Source: an uncultured Succinivibrio sp.
GTDB lineage: Bacteria > Pseudomonadota > Gammaproteobacteria > Enterobacterales > Succinivibrionaceae
DNA: 23,892 nt
Assembly: GCA_900754255.1 (NCBI GenBank)
Contig: CAAECI010000078.1
Coordinates: 1 to 23,892, forward strand
Reading direction: 5' to 3'
In this document: in pieces, positions 1-6,584 of the stretch
Numbering within the stretch: the first letter of the stretch is position 1
Layout of the letters: each line of letters starts with the position of its first letter
Program-made: the position numbers and the translations under genes
Notes under the pieces: model-generated
What the model saw: only the letters and a program-made list of their open reading frames with translations
Told to the model about the DNA's origin: nothing
Databases searched by the model: none

Positions 1-135
1 AATTTTTCAAGAACACACGGGCTGTGTAAGCCAGTGTTTCGGGTAGTAACAATCAGAAAATCATATGGGGTTCTGAATAGTTACCAATAATTATTTTTTT
101 GAAAATAATTTGATTAAGTAACAGGAGAATATCGA

Positions 136-219
136 ATGGCAGATATATGCGATTTTACGATTCTTGGTAAATGTTCGAAAATTGTGATCTCAATCATAAA
201 TATCAATAAATTTATTTAA
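136..219 (+). CDS. possible 27-residue leader ORF upstream of the sugar operon
   Basis: A short frame from ATG 136 to TAA 217-219 encodes MADICDFTILGKCSKIVISI followed by INKFI-like residues. It has a good Shine-Dalgarno (AGGAG at 123-127, 8 nt from the ATG). The product matches no family I know and carries no run of a regulatory codon. It overlaps the CRP-like site at 180-201 and lies upstream of the proposed operon promoter, so it would need transcription from further left. It may be a chance ORF; the ribosome-binding site is the only reason to list it. Confidence 0.2.
   Translation: MADICDFTILGKCSKIVISIININKFI
180..201. promoter_or_regulatory. CRP-like binding site
   Basis: TGTGA at 183-187, six bases, then TCATA at 194-198, in A/T-rich flanks. 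This matches the enterobacterial CRP consensus TGTGA-N6-TCACA at 9 of 10 core positions if the last half allows one change, with the right spacing. A CRP site upstream of a sugar-uptake operon would fit catabolite control. The match was judged by eye, and no crp gene is visible here. Confidence 0.4.
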
Positions 220-244
220 AAAACGTGCGATGCTCCGAATAATC

Positions 245-256
245 GCAAGCGGTTGC
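245..256. promoter_or_regulatory. LacI/GalR-family operator-like palindrome
   Basis: GCAAGCGGTTGC is a 12-bp near-perfect palindrome (GCAAG-CG-GTTGC, one mismatch) with the central CG step typical of operators bound by LacI-family regulators; the PurR core GCAAACGTTTGC is close. It lies just upstream of the proposed promoter of the sugar transporter operon. The 9-mer ATCGCAAGC covering its left half recurs at 431-439. The regulator is not in the window. Confidence 0.4.
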
Positions 257-257
257 A

Positions 258-285
258 TTGATTTTAGCAAAGGTACGTCTAATCT
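258..285 (+). promoter_or_regulatory. possible sigma70 promoter of the sugar transporter operon
   Basis: TTGATT at 258-263 and TAATCT at 280-285 are separated by 16 bp, giving a plausible -35/-10 pair. It follows directly after the LacI-type palindrome at 245-256, so a bound repressor would occlude it. The leader to the first gene would be about 165 nt. Bases 286-455 show no other convincing signal apart from the repeated half-site at 431-439. Confidence 0.25.
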
Positions 286-455
286 AGTAATAAATGGATA
301 GGGGGATGTTTTTTCTCTGTGCTTTACGATTTCAACATAGGGAAACAAATATTAAGGCGTAAACCCAAAATCCGAAAATCTGATTAATGCATTGTGATGA
401 AAGACAAAATTATTTGTTTTTGAAATCGTTATCGCAAGCCGTCTGGTAAAAAAAT

Positions 456-1406
456 ATGACTGGATTTAAAAATCTGTCTGGAGCAACCAAGGGATATATC
501 GTTTTGATATCTCTTGTGTTTCTTTCTTGGGCTATTTTCAAGGTTCTGACTCCCGATAATTTCGGTTCTCCTTCAAATCTTTTGAGCTATTTTCAGGCAA
601 GTCTTATCACTACGGTCGGTGCGGTCGGATTTTATTTTGTGATGGATATGGGCTTGTTCGATTTTTCCATCGGCGCCAACATCATTTTGTCCGGCATTAT
701 CGGCTGTCAGTTGGCAACCGGCCTCGATTTGGGATATTTCGGACTTGTTGCAGGTTGCTTGGTAACTGGGGCATTGGTAGGTTTATGCAATGGATTCTTT
801 TATGTAAAACTGCGTATACCTTCAATGATTGTTACTGCAGGTTTGGCTTTAATTTATGAGTCGCTGGCTAATTACATGGCAGGAGGAGTAGAACAGACTC
901 TTCCCGCTAATCTACGCGGCTTCGGTTCTATGCCTGGCAACATTATTTTGGCAATTGCGACATTTGTGATTGCATACGTGATTTTGAATTACACAAGATT
1001 CGGTACTTACACATATGCCATCGGTTCAGATGAATTCGTAGCCAAGAATATGGGTATTAATGTTAATAAATATAAGATATTGGCATTTATCCTGTCTGGA
1101 GCGTTTTTTGGTGCTATGGCTATTTTGACCATAAGCTACGGTTCATCAATGGTTGCTGTAACCGGAATGGCTTCAATGTCGAGAAACTTTATTCCGACAA
1201 TGGGTTGCTTCTTCGGTTTGGCATTCATGAAATACGGAATTCCGTTGCAGGCTATTATTCTTGGTGAATTCATCGTAAATATCATTTTCTTCGGATTCAT
1301 TTCTTTAGGTGCGCCTACCGCAATTCAGGACGTTATTACCGGCTTGGCCTTGCTTGTCATTATTACTTTGACCACCAAAGTCACCAAGGGTGAAATTGTT
1401 AAGTAA
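456..1406 (+). CDS. sugar ABC transporter permease (RbsC/AraH/XylH type), first of two
   Basis: This 316-residue integral membrane protein belongs to the BPD_transp_2 family of carbohydrate importers. It consists almost entirely of hydrophobic segments. It carries the family's DxSxG-type motif (DFSIG, near residue 70, with Phe where DLS is usual) and the NGxxxxxxxxPxxIVT loop (NGFFYVKLRIPSMIVT). The ATPase gene follows after 12 nt and a second, different permease follows that, so the importer probably uses a permease heterodimer. The adjacent araA points to L-arabinose or a related pentose; the substrate is inferred. The ribosome-binding site ahead of ATG 456 is weak (GG at 445-446 in an A-rich stretch). 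No substrate-binding protein gene is present; it may lie left of the window or elsewhere. Confidence 0.9.
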   Translation: MTGFKNLSGATKGYIVLISLVFLSWAIFKVLTPDNFGSPSNLLSYFQASLITTVGAVGFYFVMDMGLFDFSIGANIILSGIIGCQLATGLDLGYFGLVAGCLVTGALVGLCNGFFYVKLRIPSMIVTAGLALIYESLANYMAGGVEQTLPANLRGFGSMPGNIILAIATFVIAYVILNYTRFGTYTYAIGSDEFVAKNMGINVNKYKILAFILSGAFFGAMAILTISYGSSMVAVTGMASMSRNFIPTMGCFFGLAFMKYGIPLQAIILGEFIVNIIFFGFISLGAPTAIQDVITGLALLVIITLTTKVTKGEIVK

Positions 1407-1418
1407 GAGGTCCTTAAA

Positions 1419-2930
1419 ATGAGCGAAATCAGATTACAAGTTGAGAACATTTCAAAGACCTTCGGAATTACCAAGGCATTAAAGAATGTTTCCTTCAACA
1501 TTAACAAAGGTGAAGTCCATGCTCTGATTGGAGAAAATGGCTCCGGAAAGTCCACTCTAACCAATATGCTTTGTGGCATATACAAAATGGACCCTGGTTG
1601 TGGCAAATTTGTGCTGGACGGAGAGGAAATACATTCTAGAAATCAGGTTGATGCCAATAACCACGGCATATCAATCATAGTGCAGGAGCTTGGAACACTA
1701 TCAGGGCTGACCGTGGCGGAAAACATTTTTTTGGGTCACGAGGAACGCTTCATTCATGCAGGAGTGTTCAGAAATACCGTAGCTATGAATGCCGAGGCAG
1801 ACCGTCTGCTAAAAGAGTACGGATTTGATCGTATTAAAGCGGCGGATTTGGTAGACAATTACAATTTCGAGGATAGAAAACTCATTGAAATTGTTAAGGC
1901 TACTTATTTCAAACCCAAGATTGTAGTAATTGACGAAACTACCACGGCTTTGTCACAGGAAGGTCGTGAAGAGCTTTATAAGCATATGAGTAGGATCCGC
2001 AACGAGGGAGGCACTGTAATATTCATTTCACACGATCTGCCGGAGGTGCTAGATAAATCCGACACCATCACCGTTTTACGTGACGGAACCTATATTGATA
2101 CTGTCAAGAGTAAAGATGTCACGGAAGAGGATATTAAGAAATTGATGGTCGGTCGAGAAATGACTGGAAATTATTACCGCGCCGATTACGGAGAAAAGGT
2201 TTCTGATGATGTCGTTTTATCGGTAAGGAATGTTTCGGTACCTGGGGTGATCCATGATGTCAGCTTTGATTTGCATCGCGGAGAGATCTTGGGCTTCGGC
2301 GGTTTGTCTGAATCAGGCATGCATGAAATCGGAAAGGCTATTTTCGGTGCCAGCTTTGATCGTGAAGGCAGGGTTACCTTAGCCGACGGCACGGAAATTA
2401 ATGATATTCCGACGGCGATTAAACACTCTATAGCTTATACATCAAAAGATCGTGATAACGAATCAATCGTAATTAATCAGTCGATTCGAGACAATATTGC
2501 ATTGCCTTCTCTAAATCACCTGACTCTAGGAAAAACCAAGTTTATCAGTTGGGCAAAAATTAAGGAATTTGCAATTAGATTTGCGAAGGAAATGTCGGTC
2601 AAAATGGTTAATACCGATCAATTTGTGTCCGAGCTTTCGGGAGGAAACAAGCAGAAGGTTGTATTAGCTCGTTGGATAGGAAAAGGCTCCGATCTCGTAG
2701 TGTTGGATTCCCCTACACGTGGTATCGACATTAAGGTAAAGCAGGATATTTACCAGTTAATGGACGAGATGAGAAAACAAGGCAAATCAATAATTATGAT
2801 TTCCGAGGAACTCATGGAACTTATCGGTATGTGCGACCGCATCATCATCATGAAAGACGGCACCATAAACGGTGAAACTGTTCGTAGCAAAGATTTGAAC
2901 GAACACAGCCTGATCTCGATGATGGTTTAA
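1419..2930 (+). CDS. sugar ABC transporter, double ATPase subunit (RbsA/MglA/AraG type)
   Basis: This 503-residue cytoplasmic ATPase has two fused nucleotide-binding domains that drive sugar import. The N-terminal half has a full Walker A (GENGSGKST, Lys44), Walker B with catalytic Glu (IDE, Glu173) and switch His205. Its signature region (about 148-158, NFEDRKLIEI) has lost the LSxGQ consensus. The C-terminal half is the reverse: the signature LSGGN (406-410) is intact, but the Walker A position (GLSESGMH, 295-302) lacks Lys and the Glu after Asp430 is Ser431 (LDSPTRGID). The only consensus composite site therefore pairs the N-terminal Walker motifs with the C-terminal signature. Some asymmetry is normal in this family; loss of this many residues is more than in RbsA or MglA. 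The gene lies between the two permeases with gaps of 12 and 17 nt. Confidence 0.93.
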   Translation: MSEIRLQVENISKTFGITKALKNVSFNINKGEVHALIGENGSGKSTLTNMLCGIYKMDPGCGKFVLDGEEIHSRNQVDANNHGISIIVQELGTLSGLTVAENIFLGHEERFIHAGVFRNTVAMNAEADRLLKEYGFDRIKAADLVDNYNFEDRKLIEIVKATYFKPKIVVIDETTTALSQEGREELYKHMSRIRNEGGTVIFISHDLPEVLDKSDTITVLRDGTYIDTVKSKDVTEEDIKKLMVGREMTGNYYRADYGEKVSDDVVLSVRNVSVPGVIHDVSFDLHRGEILGFGGLSESGMHEIGKAIFGASFDREGRVTLADGTEINDIPTAIKHSIAYTSKDRDNESIVINQSIRDNIALPSLNHLTLGKTKFISWAKIKEFAIRFAKEMSVKMVNTDQFVSELSGGNKQKVVLARWIGKGSDLVVLDSPTRGIDIKVKQDIYQLMDEMRKQGKSIIMISEELMELIGMCDRIIIMKDGTINGETVRSKDLNEHSLISMMV

Positions 2931-2947
2931 AGGAAGGAGAACGGATC

Positions 2948-3913
2948 ATGTCTGAAGCTATAGCAGATATCAATAAAGAAACGCAGATGAAGAGACAGCG
3001 CACTTGGAGATTGGTTCGTGCTCTGTTACCTATCTTGGGACTTATCATAATGTTCGTGCTGTTCAATTTCCTGACTCACGGCAGAATGTTAAAGCATTTA
3101 CCTTTGGCCATGTCGCAGGTTTATGTGACCATGATTGCGTCAATGGGAGTTTTTTTCATCATGTCGATGGGAGGATTGGACTTTTCCCAAGGATCTATTC
3201 TTGGGCTTTCTGCTATCGTCGTATGTGTGTTGTCGAAATACAGTATCCCTTTGGCCGTATTGGGTGGAATTTGTACCGGCGGTTGCATAGGTGCAATTAA
3301 CGGATATTTCTATGTAAATCGAAAGATAAAATCCTTTATTGTTACCATTTGTACGATGTTTCTGTTCCGCGGGTTAATTAAGTTCCTTACAACCAATTCT
3401 CCTGTTGCAGGTTCGGCGGATCTTGTTCATATCGATTCCACTGCTTTTAAGGTTACTGTAACAACCATAGTTATGGTGATCGGTTTCATATGTTTTTCTT
3501 TTACCAGATTTGGAACTGATTTAAGAGCGATAGGAGCTGGAGAAAAGGCAGCTAAGTTTTCTGGAATTCGTACCGATCGTATGAAGTTTCTTGTTTATGT
3601 GCTTGCAGGATGTATAACTGGTTTTGCCGCATTTATAAGTGCTATTAAAGTTGGCTCTGTTACATCGTCAGGCGGAAATCAGCTTGAAACTCAAATTTTG
3701 ATCGCTTTGGTTCTTGGAGGAATGCCCATATCCGGTGGCGCCATGGTTCGTTTTAGCAACTGTGTTGTCGGATCTTTGTTGTACGTTACATTGACCTCTG
3801 GTCTGACCATGATTGGCTTTACAACTCAGATGATGCAGCTGATACAGGGTGTCATTTTCTTGGTTTTCGTAGCAATTTTTGCAGACCGTGATTCTTTGAC
3901 GGTTATTAAATAA
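2948..3913 (+). CDS. sugar ABC transporter permease, second subunit
   Basis: This 321-residue polytopic membrane protein is from the same family as the first permease but clearly diverged from it. After a charged 25-residue cytoplasmic start come hydrophobic helices, the motif GGLDFSQGS (about residues 75-83) and the loop INGYFYVNRKIKSFIVT. AGGAAGGAG just upstream is a strong ribosome-binding site. It follows the ATPase gene by 17 nt and is followed by araA, whose start lies 30 nt past this stop. It should pair with the product of the gene at 456-1406 to form the membrane channel. Confidence 0.9.
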   Translation: MSEAIADINKETQMKRQRTWRLVRALLPILGLIIMFVLFNFLTHGRMLKHLPLAMSQVYVTMIASMGVFFIMSMGGLDFSQGSILGLSAIVVCVLSKYSIPLAVLGGICTGGCIGAINGYFYVNRKIKSFIVTICTMFLFRGLIKFLTTNSPVAGSADLVHIDSTAFKVTVTTIVMVIGFICFSFTRFGTDLRAIGAGEKAAKFSGIRTDRMKFLVYVLAGCITGFAAFISAIKVGSVTSSGGNQLETQILIALVLGGMPISGGAMVRFSNCVVGSLLYVTLTSGLTMIGFTTQMMQLIQGVIFLVFVAIFADRDSLTVIK

Positions 3914-3921
3914 TTTATGTT

Positions 3922-3940
3922 ATCCCCCTCGGAGGGGGAT
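3922..3940 (+). promoter_or_regulatory. perfect inverted repeat enclosing the araA Shine-Dalgarno
   Basis: ATCCCCCTC (3922-3930) and GAGGGGGAT (3932-3940) are exact reverse complements around a single G. As RNA this forms an 8-bp GC-rich stem with a three-base loop. The best Shine-Dalgarno, GGAGG (3931-3935), lies in the loop and 3' arm, 8 nt before GTG 3944. Folding would hide the ribosome-binding site, so the hairpin could tune araA translation relative to the transporter genes or protect mRNA ends. There is no T-run, so it is not an intrinsic terminator. Confidence 0.6.
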
Positions 3941-3943
3941 ATT

Positions 3944-5428
3944 GTGAATGTTTCTGACTTTTCAAAAACGAAGGTTAAATACAGTATGGATAAGCTTTAT
4001 TTTGTTGTCGGTTCCCAGGATCTCTACGGAGATGAGTGTTTGAAGCAGGTTGCATCTGATGCCGCTCGTATGACTTCATTTTTCAATGACAAGTTTAAGG
4101 ATATTTGTGAAGTAGTTTTACTTCCTACAGTAGTTAATTCTGAAACATGCATTGCCGATTTGCGTAAAGTTAGTTGTGATGATGATTGCATAGGTGTAAT
4201 GACGTGGATGCATACTTTTTCGCCTGCAAAGATGTGGATAAAAGGTTTGCAGGAGCTAAGAAAGCCTTTACTTCATATTCATACTCAAGCAAATGAAAAG
4301 CTTCCTTATGATTCCATTGACATGGATTTCATGAATCTAAACCAAGCGGCGCATGGTGACAGAGAATACGGGTTCATTTTGTCCCGTATGCGCATTGCTC
4401 ATAAGGTTGTTGCCGGTTATTACGAGCACGAGGATGTTCTTGACGAGATCCGTAAATTCATTGACGTAGCCAGAGCTATTAACTTCTCTAAGCACTTAAA
4501 GGTTGCTTCTTTTGGAAATAACATGCGCGAAGTTGCTGTTACCGACGGCGATCGTGTAGAGTCCCAGATTCAATACGGCTGGGAGTGCAATTATTTTGCT
4601 CTAGGAGATCTTGTTGAGCTAATCAATAAGGTTAGCGATGACGAAATAGATGGCAAAATGAAGGAATATACTTCTAAGTACACAATGAAAACGGATCGCA
4701 TCGATTCCGTCCGCGAGCAGGCTCGCTATGAGGTGGCTTTGGAGAAATTCCTAAAAGATAATGGAATCGGTGCCTTTGCAGATACCTTCCAGGATCTTTA
4801 CGGCTTAAAGCAGTTGCCGGGGCTTGCTGCCCAGAATTTGATGGGAAAGGGTATAGGATTCGGTCCGGAGGGTGATTACAAAATTTCTGCTTTCTCAGCA
4901 GTGCTCATGGCTATGTCCAAGGGGCGAAAGGGTGTTACCGGTTTTATCGAAGATTACACTTATGATTTAACGCAGGGGCAAGAATTAGAGCTAGCGTCCC
5001 ACATGCTTGAGGTACCAGTTAATTTTGCCGCTACAAAACCTGAAATCGATGTATTACCTTTAGGCATAGGCGGTAAAGAAGATCCCGCTCGTCTGATTTT
5101 CGACGGTGCTGAAGGTGACGGTATCCAGGTTACTATGGTTGATATGGGAGATCATTTCCGGATCATCTGTGCTGATATTGAACTTGTGAAGCAACCCAAG
5201 CCTATGCCTAAATTACCAGTAGCTAGAATCATGTACCGTCATAAGCCAAATTTCAGCATCGGAACTGCTGCATGGTGTTATGCAGGTGGCGCTCATCACA
5301 GCGTAGTATCAACGGCTTTGACTCGTGAGGATATTGCTTTATTTGCACATTTAACCGGTACAGAGCTTATCACCATCGGTGAGGATACTACTGAAGCCGA
5401 TTTGTTGAAATTGGGGTATCGTCGCTAA
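3944..5428 (+). CDS. araA: L-arabinose isomerase
   Basis: This cytoplasmic, metal-dependent isomerase converts L-arabinose to L-ribulose, the first step of arabinose catabolism. The sequence follows E. coli AraA throughout: VVGSQDLYG, HTFSPAKMW, DSIDMDFMNLNQ, NNMREVAVTDGD, LYGLKQLPGLA, EDYTYD, SHMLEV and GGAHHS. I chose GTG 3944: it has GGAGG 8 nt upstream, gives 494 residues (E. coli has 500), and puts metal ligands at Glu309, Glu336 and His353, beside E. coli 306, 333 and 350. An ATG at 3917 is in frame but lies upstream of the Shine-Dalgarno, and the internal ATG 3986 would shorten the N-terminus too much. It is the last gene of the transporter operon; araB and araD are absent here. Confidence 0.96.
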   Translation: MNVSDFSKTKVKYSMDKLYFVVGSQDLYGDECLKQVASDAARMTSFFNDKFKDICEVVLLPTVVNSETCIADLRKVSCDDDCIGVMTWMHTFSPAKMWIKGLQELRKPLLHIHTQANEKLPYDSIDMDFMNLNQAAHGDREYGFILSRMRIAHKVVAGYYEHEDVLDEIRKFIDVARAINFSKHLKVASFGNNMREVAVTDGDRVESQIQYGWECNYFALGDLVELINKVSDDEIDGKMKEYTSKYTMKTDRIDSVREQARYEVALEKFLKDNGIGAFADTFQDLYGLKQLPGLAAQNLMGKGIGFGPEGDYKISAFSAVLMAMSKGRKGVTGFIEDYTYDLTQGQELELASHMLEVPVNFAATKPEIDVLPLGIGGKEDPARLIFDGAEGDGIQVTMVDMGDHFRIICADIELVKQPKPMPKLPVARIMYRHKPNFSIGTAAWCYAGGAHHSVVSTALTREDIALFAHLTGTELITIGEDTTEADLLKLGYRR

Positions 5429-5464
5429 TTAAGTGAAGATTGCTTTCTTTTATTAAATATAGAT

Positions 5465-5514
5465 CAGCGTGTTAAACATCGAATTATTTTCTGGTATTTA
5501 ACACGCTGTTTTCT
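5465..5514 (+). terminator. intrinsic terminator after araA
   Basis: CAGCGTGTTAAA (5465-5476) pairs perfectly with TTTAACACGCTG (5497-5508) across a 20-nt loop, followed by TTTTCT. This 12-bp stem ends the transporter-araA operon. The next 200 bases, up to the convergent nfuA stop at 5714, hold nothing I can support. Confidence 0.85.
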
Positions 5515-5713
5515 AGAAGTTTTGCAAAGTGTTTGTTAATAATAAGTAGACCATGTGGTGAATTGCAAAGGTGCATTAGCAGTCAGCAAGAAAAACCTTT
5601 TCAGGATTTTCCAGTAAACATGTATGGCTCAAATCCCCTCATAGATGATTTCCGAGTCCTACTGCAACTAGCAAAACCGAAAGGAGAGTACTCTAATAAA
5701 AGAATATTGGAAC

Positions 5714-6304
5714 TTAAGCAAAGCTTTCGTCGGTTTTGATATGCTCTGTGACGTCTACAACATCCTTGATCATTCCAGGGAATGCCTGATTAAGTTGAGT
5801 TTTAATACCGTCCTGCAAAGTAACTGAGGCTAAGGAACATCCTAGGCATCCTCCCTCGAATCTGACCTGTACAATACCTTCGTCAGTGACGTCAACAAGC
5901 TCAACAGCTCCACCGTGACCTGCTAATGAGGGGCTTACAGTCGATTTGATAAACATATCAATTTGATCTTTTAAGGATGCGTTCTCGGGCAAGGAGCTTT
6001 TATTTAAGTTCGGAGCGTGGAAAGTAAGTAAGTCCTCGCCTTGATCATCTTTCCCTAATTCAATGACTGATTCATCTAGGTATTCGGAGACGGAACTGTC
6101 AATGACTATTTCAAAGCCCTTCATCTGAAAATGCTCGTCATTATTGGTAATGTATTCCTTAGGGCAATAAAGGATCCCGCACTGAACTCCTGGGGTTCCA
6201 ACGTTGGTAGCGGTTAGTCGGATTGCAAGACCTTTCATATTTTGTTTATTGATGATGCTGAGGAAATACTCCTGAGCTTTGTCCGTTACAGTGATTTTGC
6301 TCAT
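5714..6304 (-). CDS. nfuA: Fe/S biogenesis protein NfuA
   Basis: NfuA is a cytoplasmic carrier that receives a [4Fe-4S] cluster and passes it to client apoproteins, particularly under oxidative or iron stress. At 196 residues it matches E. coli (191). It has a degenerate A-type N-terminal domain (about 1-95; GVQCGILYCP resembles the E. coli AECGVSYCP stretch) and a C-terminal Nfu domain with LAGHGGAVELVDVT and the cluster-binding CxxC (Cys153, Cys156 in GGCLGCS). AAAGGG lies about 8 nt upstream of the ATG. It is a single gene, convergent with araA and divergent from pckA. In E. coli nfuA sits beside gntX and bioH; a bioH-like gene lies about 3.4 kb away here. Confidence 0.95.
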   Translation of the reverse strand: MSKITVTDKAQEYFLSIINKQNMKGLAIRLTATNVGTPGVQCGILYCPKEYITNNDEHFQMKGFEIVIDSSVSEYLDESVIELGKDDQGEDLLTFHAPNLNKSSLPENASLKDQIDMFIKSTVSPSLAGHGGAVELVDVTDEGIVQVRFEGGCLGCSLASVTLQDGIKTQLNQAFPGMIKDVVDVTEHIKTDESFA

Positions 6305-6368
6305 TTTTTACCCTTTATTGGATTGTTGTGCGAGACTAAGATGAAACCTATATATTATTTTTCAAAAG

Positions 6369-6374
6369 ATTATA
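6369..6374 (-). promoter_or_regulatory. possible -10 box of nfuA
   Basis: On the minus strand this reads TATAAT preceded by GC, a perfect sigma70 -10 element about 65 nt upstream of nfuA. I find no good -35 hexamer at 16-18 bp, so an activator may be needed or the match may be chance in A/T-rich DNA. Confidence 0.3.
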
Positions 6375-6461
6375 GCGCATGCTGTCATTTTCTTGGTTAA
6401 AGTCTGTAAAGAGTGTGGCTTTATAGAAGAAAATAGAGAAAAAGAAATAATATTATGTCAC

Positions 6462-6490
6462 TTGTCTTACATACGAGAGTGAAAAATAAT
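6462..6490 (+). promoter_or_regulatory. possible pckA promoter
   Basis: TTGTCT (6462-6467) and AATAAT (6485-6490) are 17 bp apart. The leader to pckA would be about 90 nt and contains a small hairpin (AACCG 6546-6550 with CGGTT 6559-6563) followed by a T-rich run. Other A/T-rich -10-like sequences (6501-6506, 6522-6527) compete, so the assignment is weak. Confidence 0.3.
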
Positions 6491-6584
6491 TACAAAGTCG
6501 TATAAATCTCAAAAAATCCTGTAAAATTGTGCTAGCAATTTTTTCAACCGGTGCGAATCGGTTTATTTTTGGAGAAAATAACCA

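Noticed and set aside
1..90. open frame from the left edge to TAA at 88-90
   Set aside because: The 29 residues show no family pattern, and other frames stop sooner; too short to call as the end of a gene.
5533..5739. 68-residue frame on the plus strand after araA
   Set aside because: It starts with TTG and lacks a ribosome-binding site. It runs into the convergent nfuA gene and has no recognisable features.
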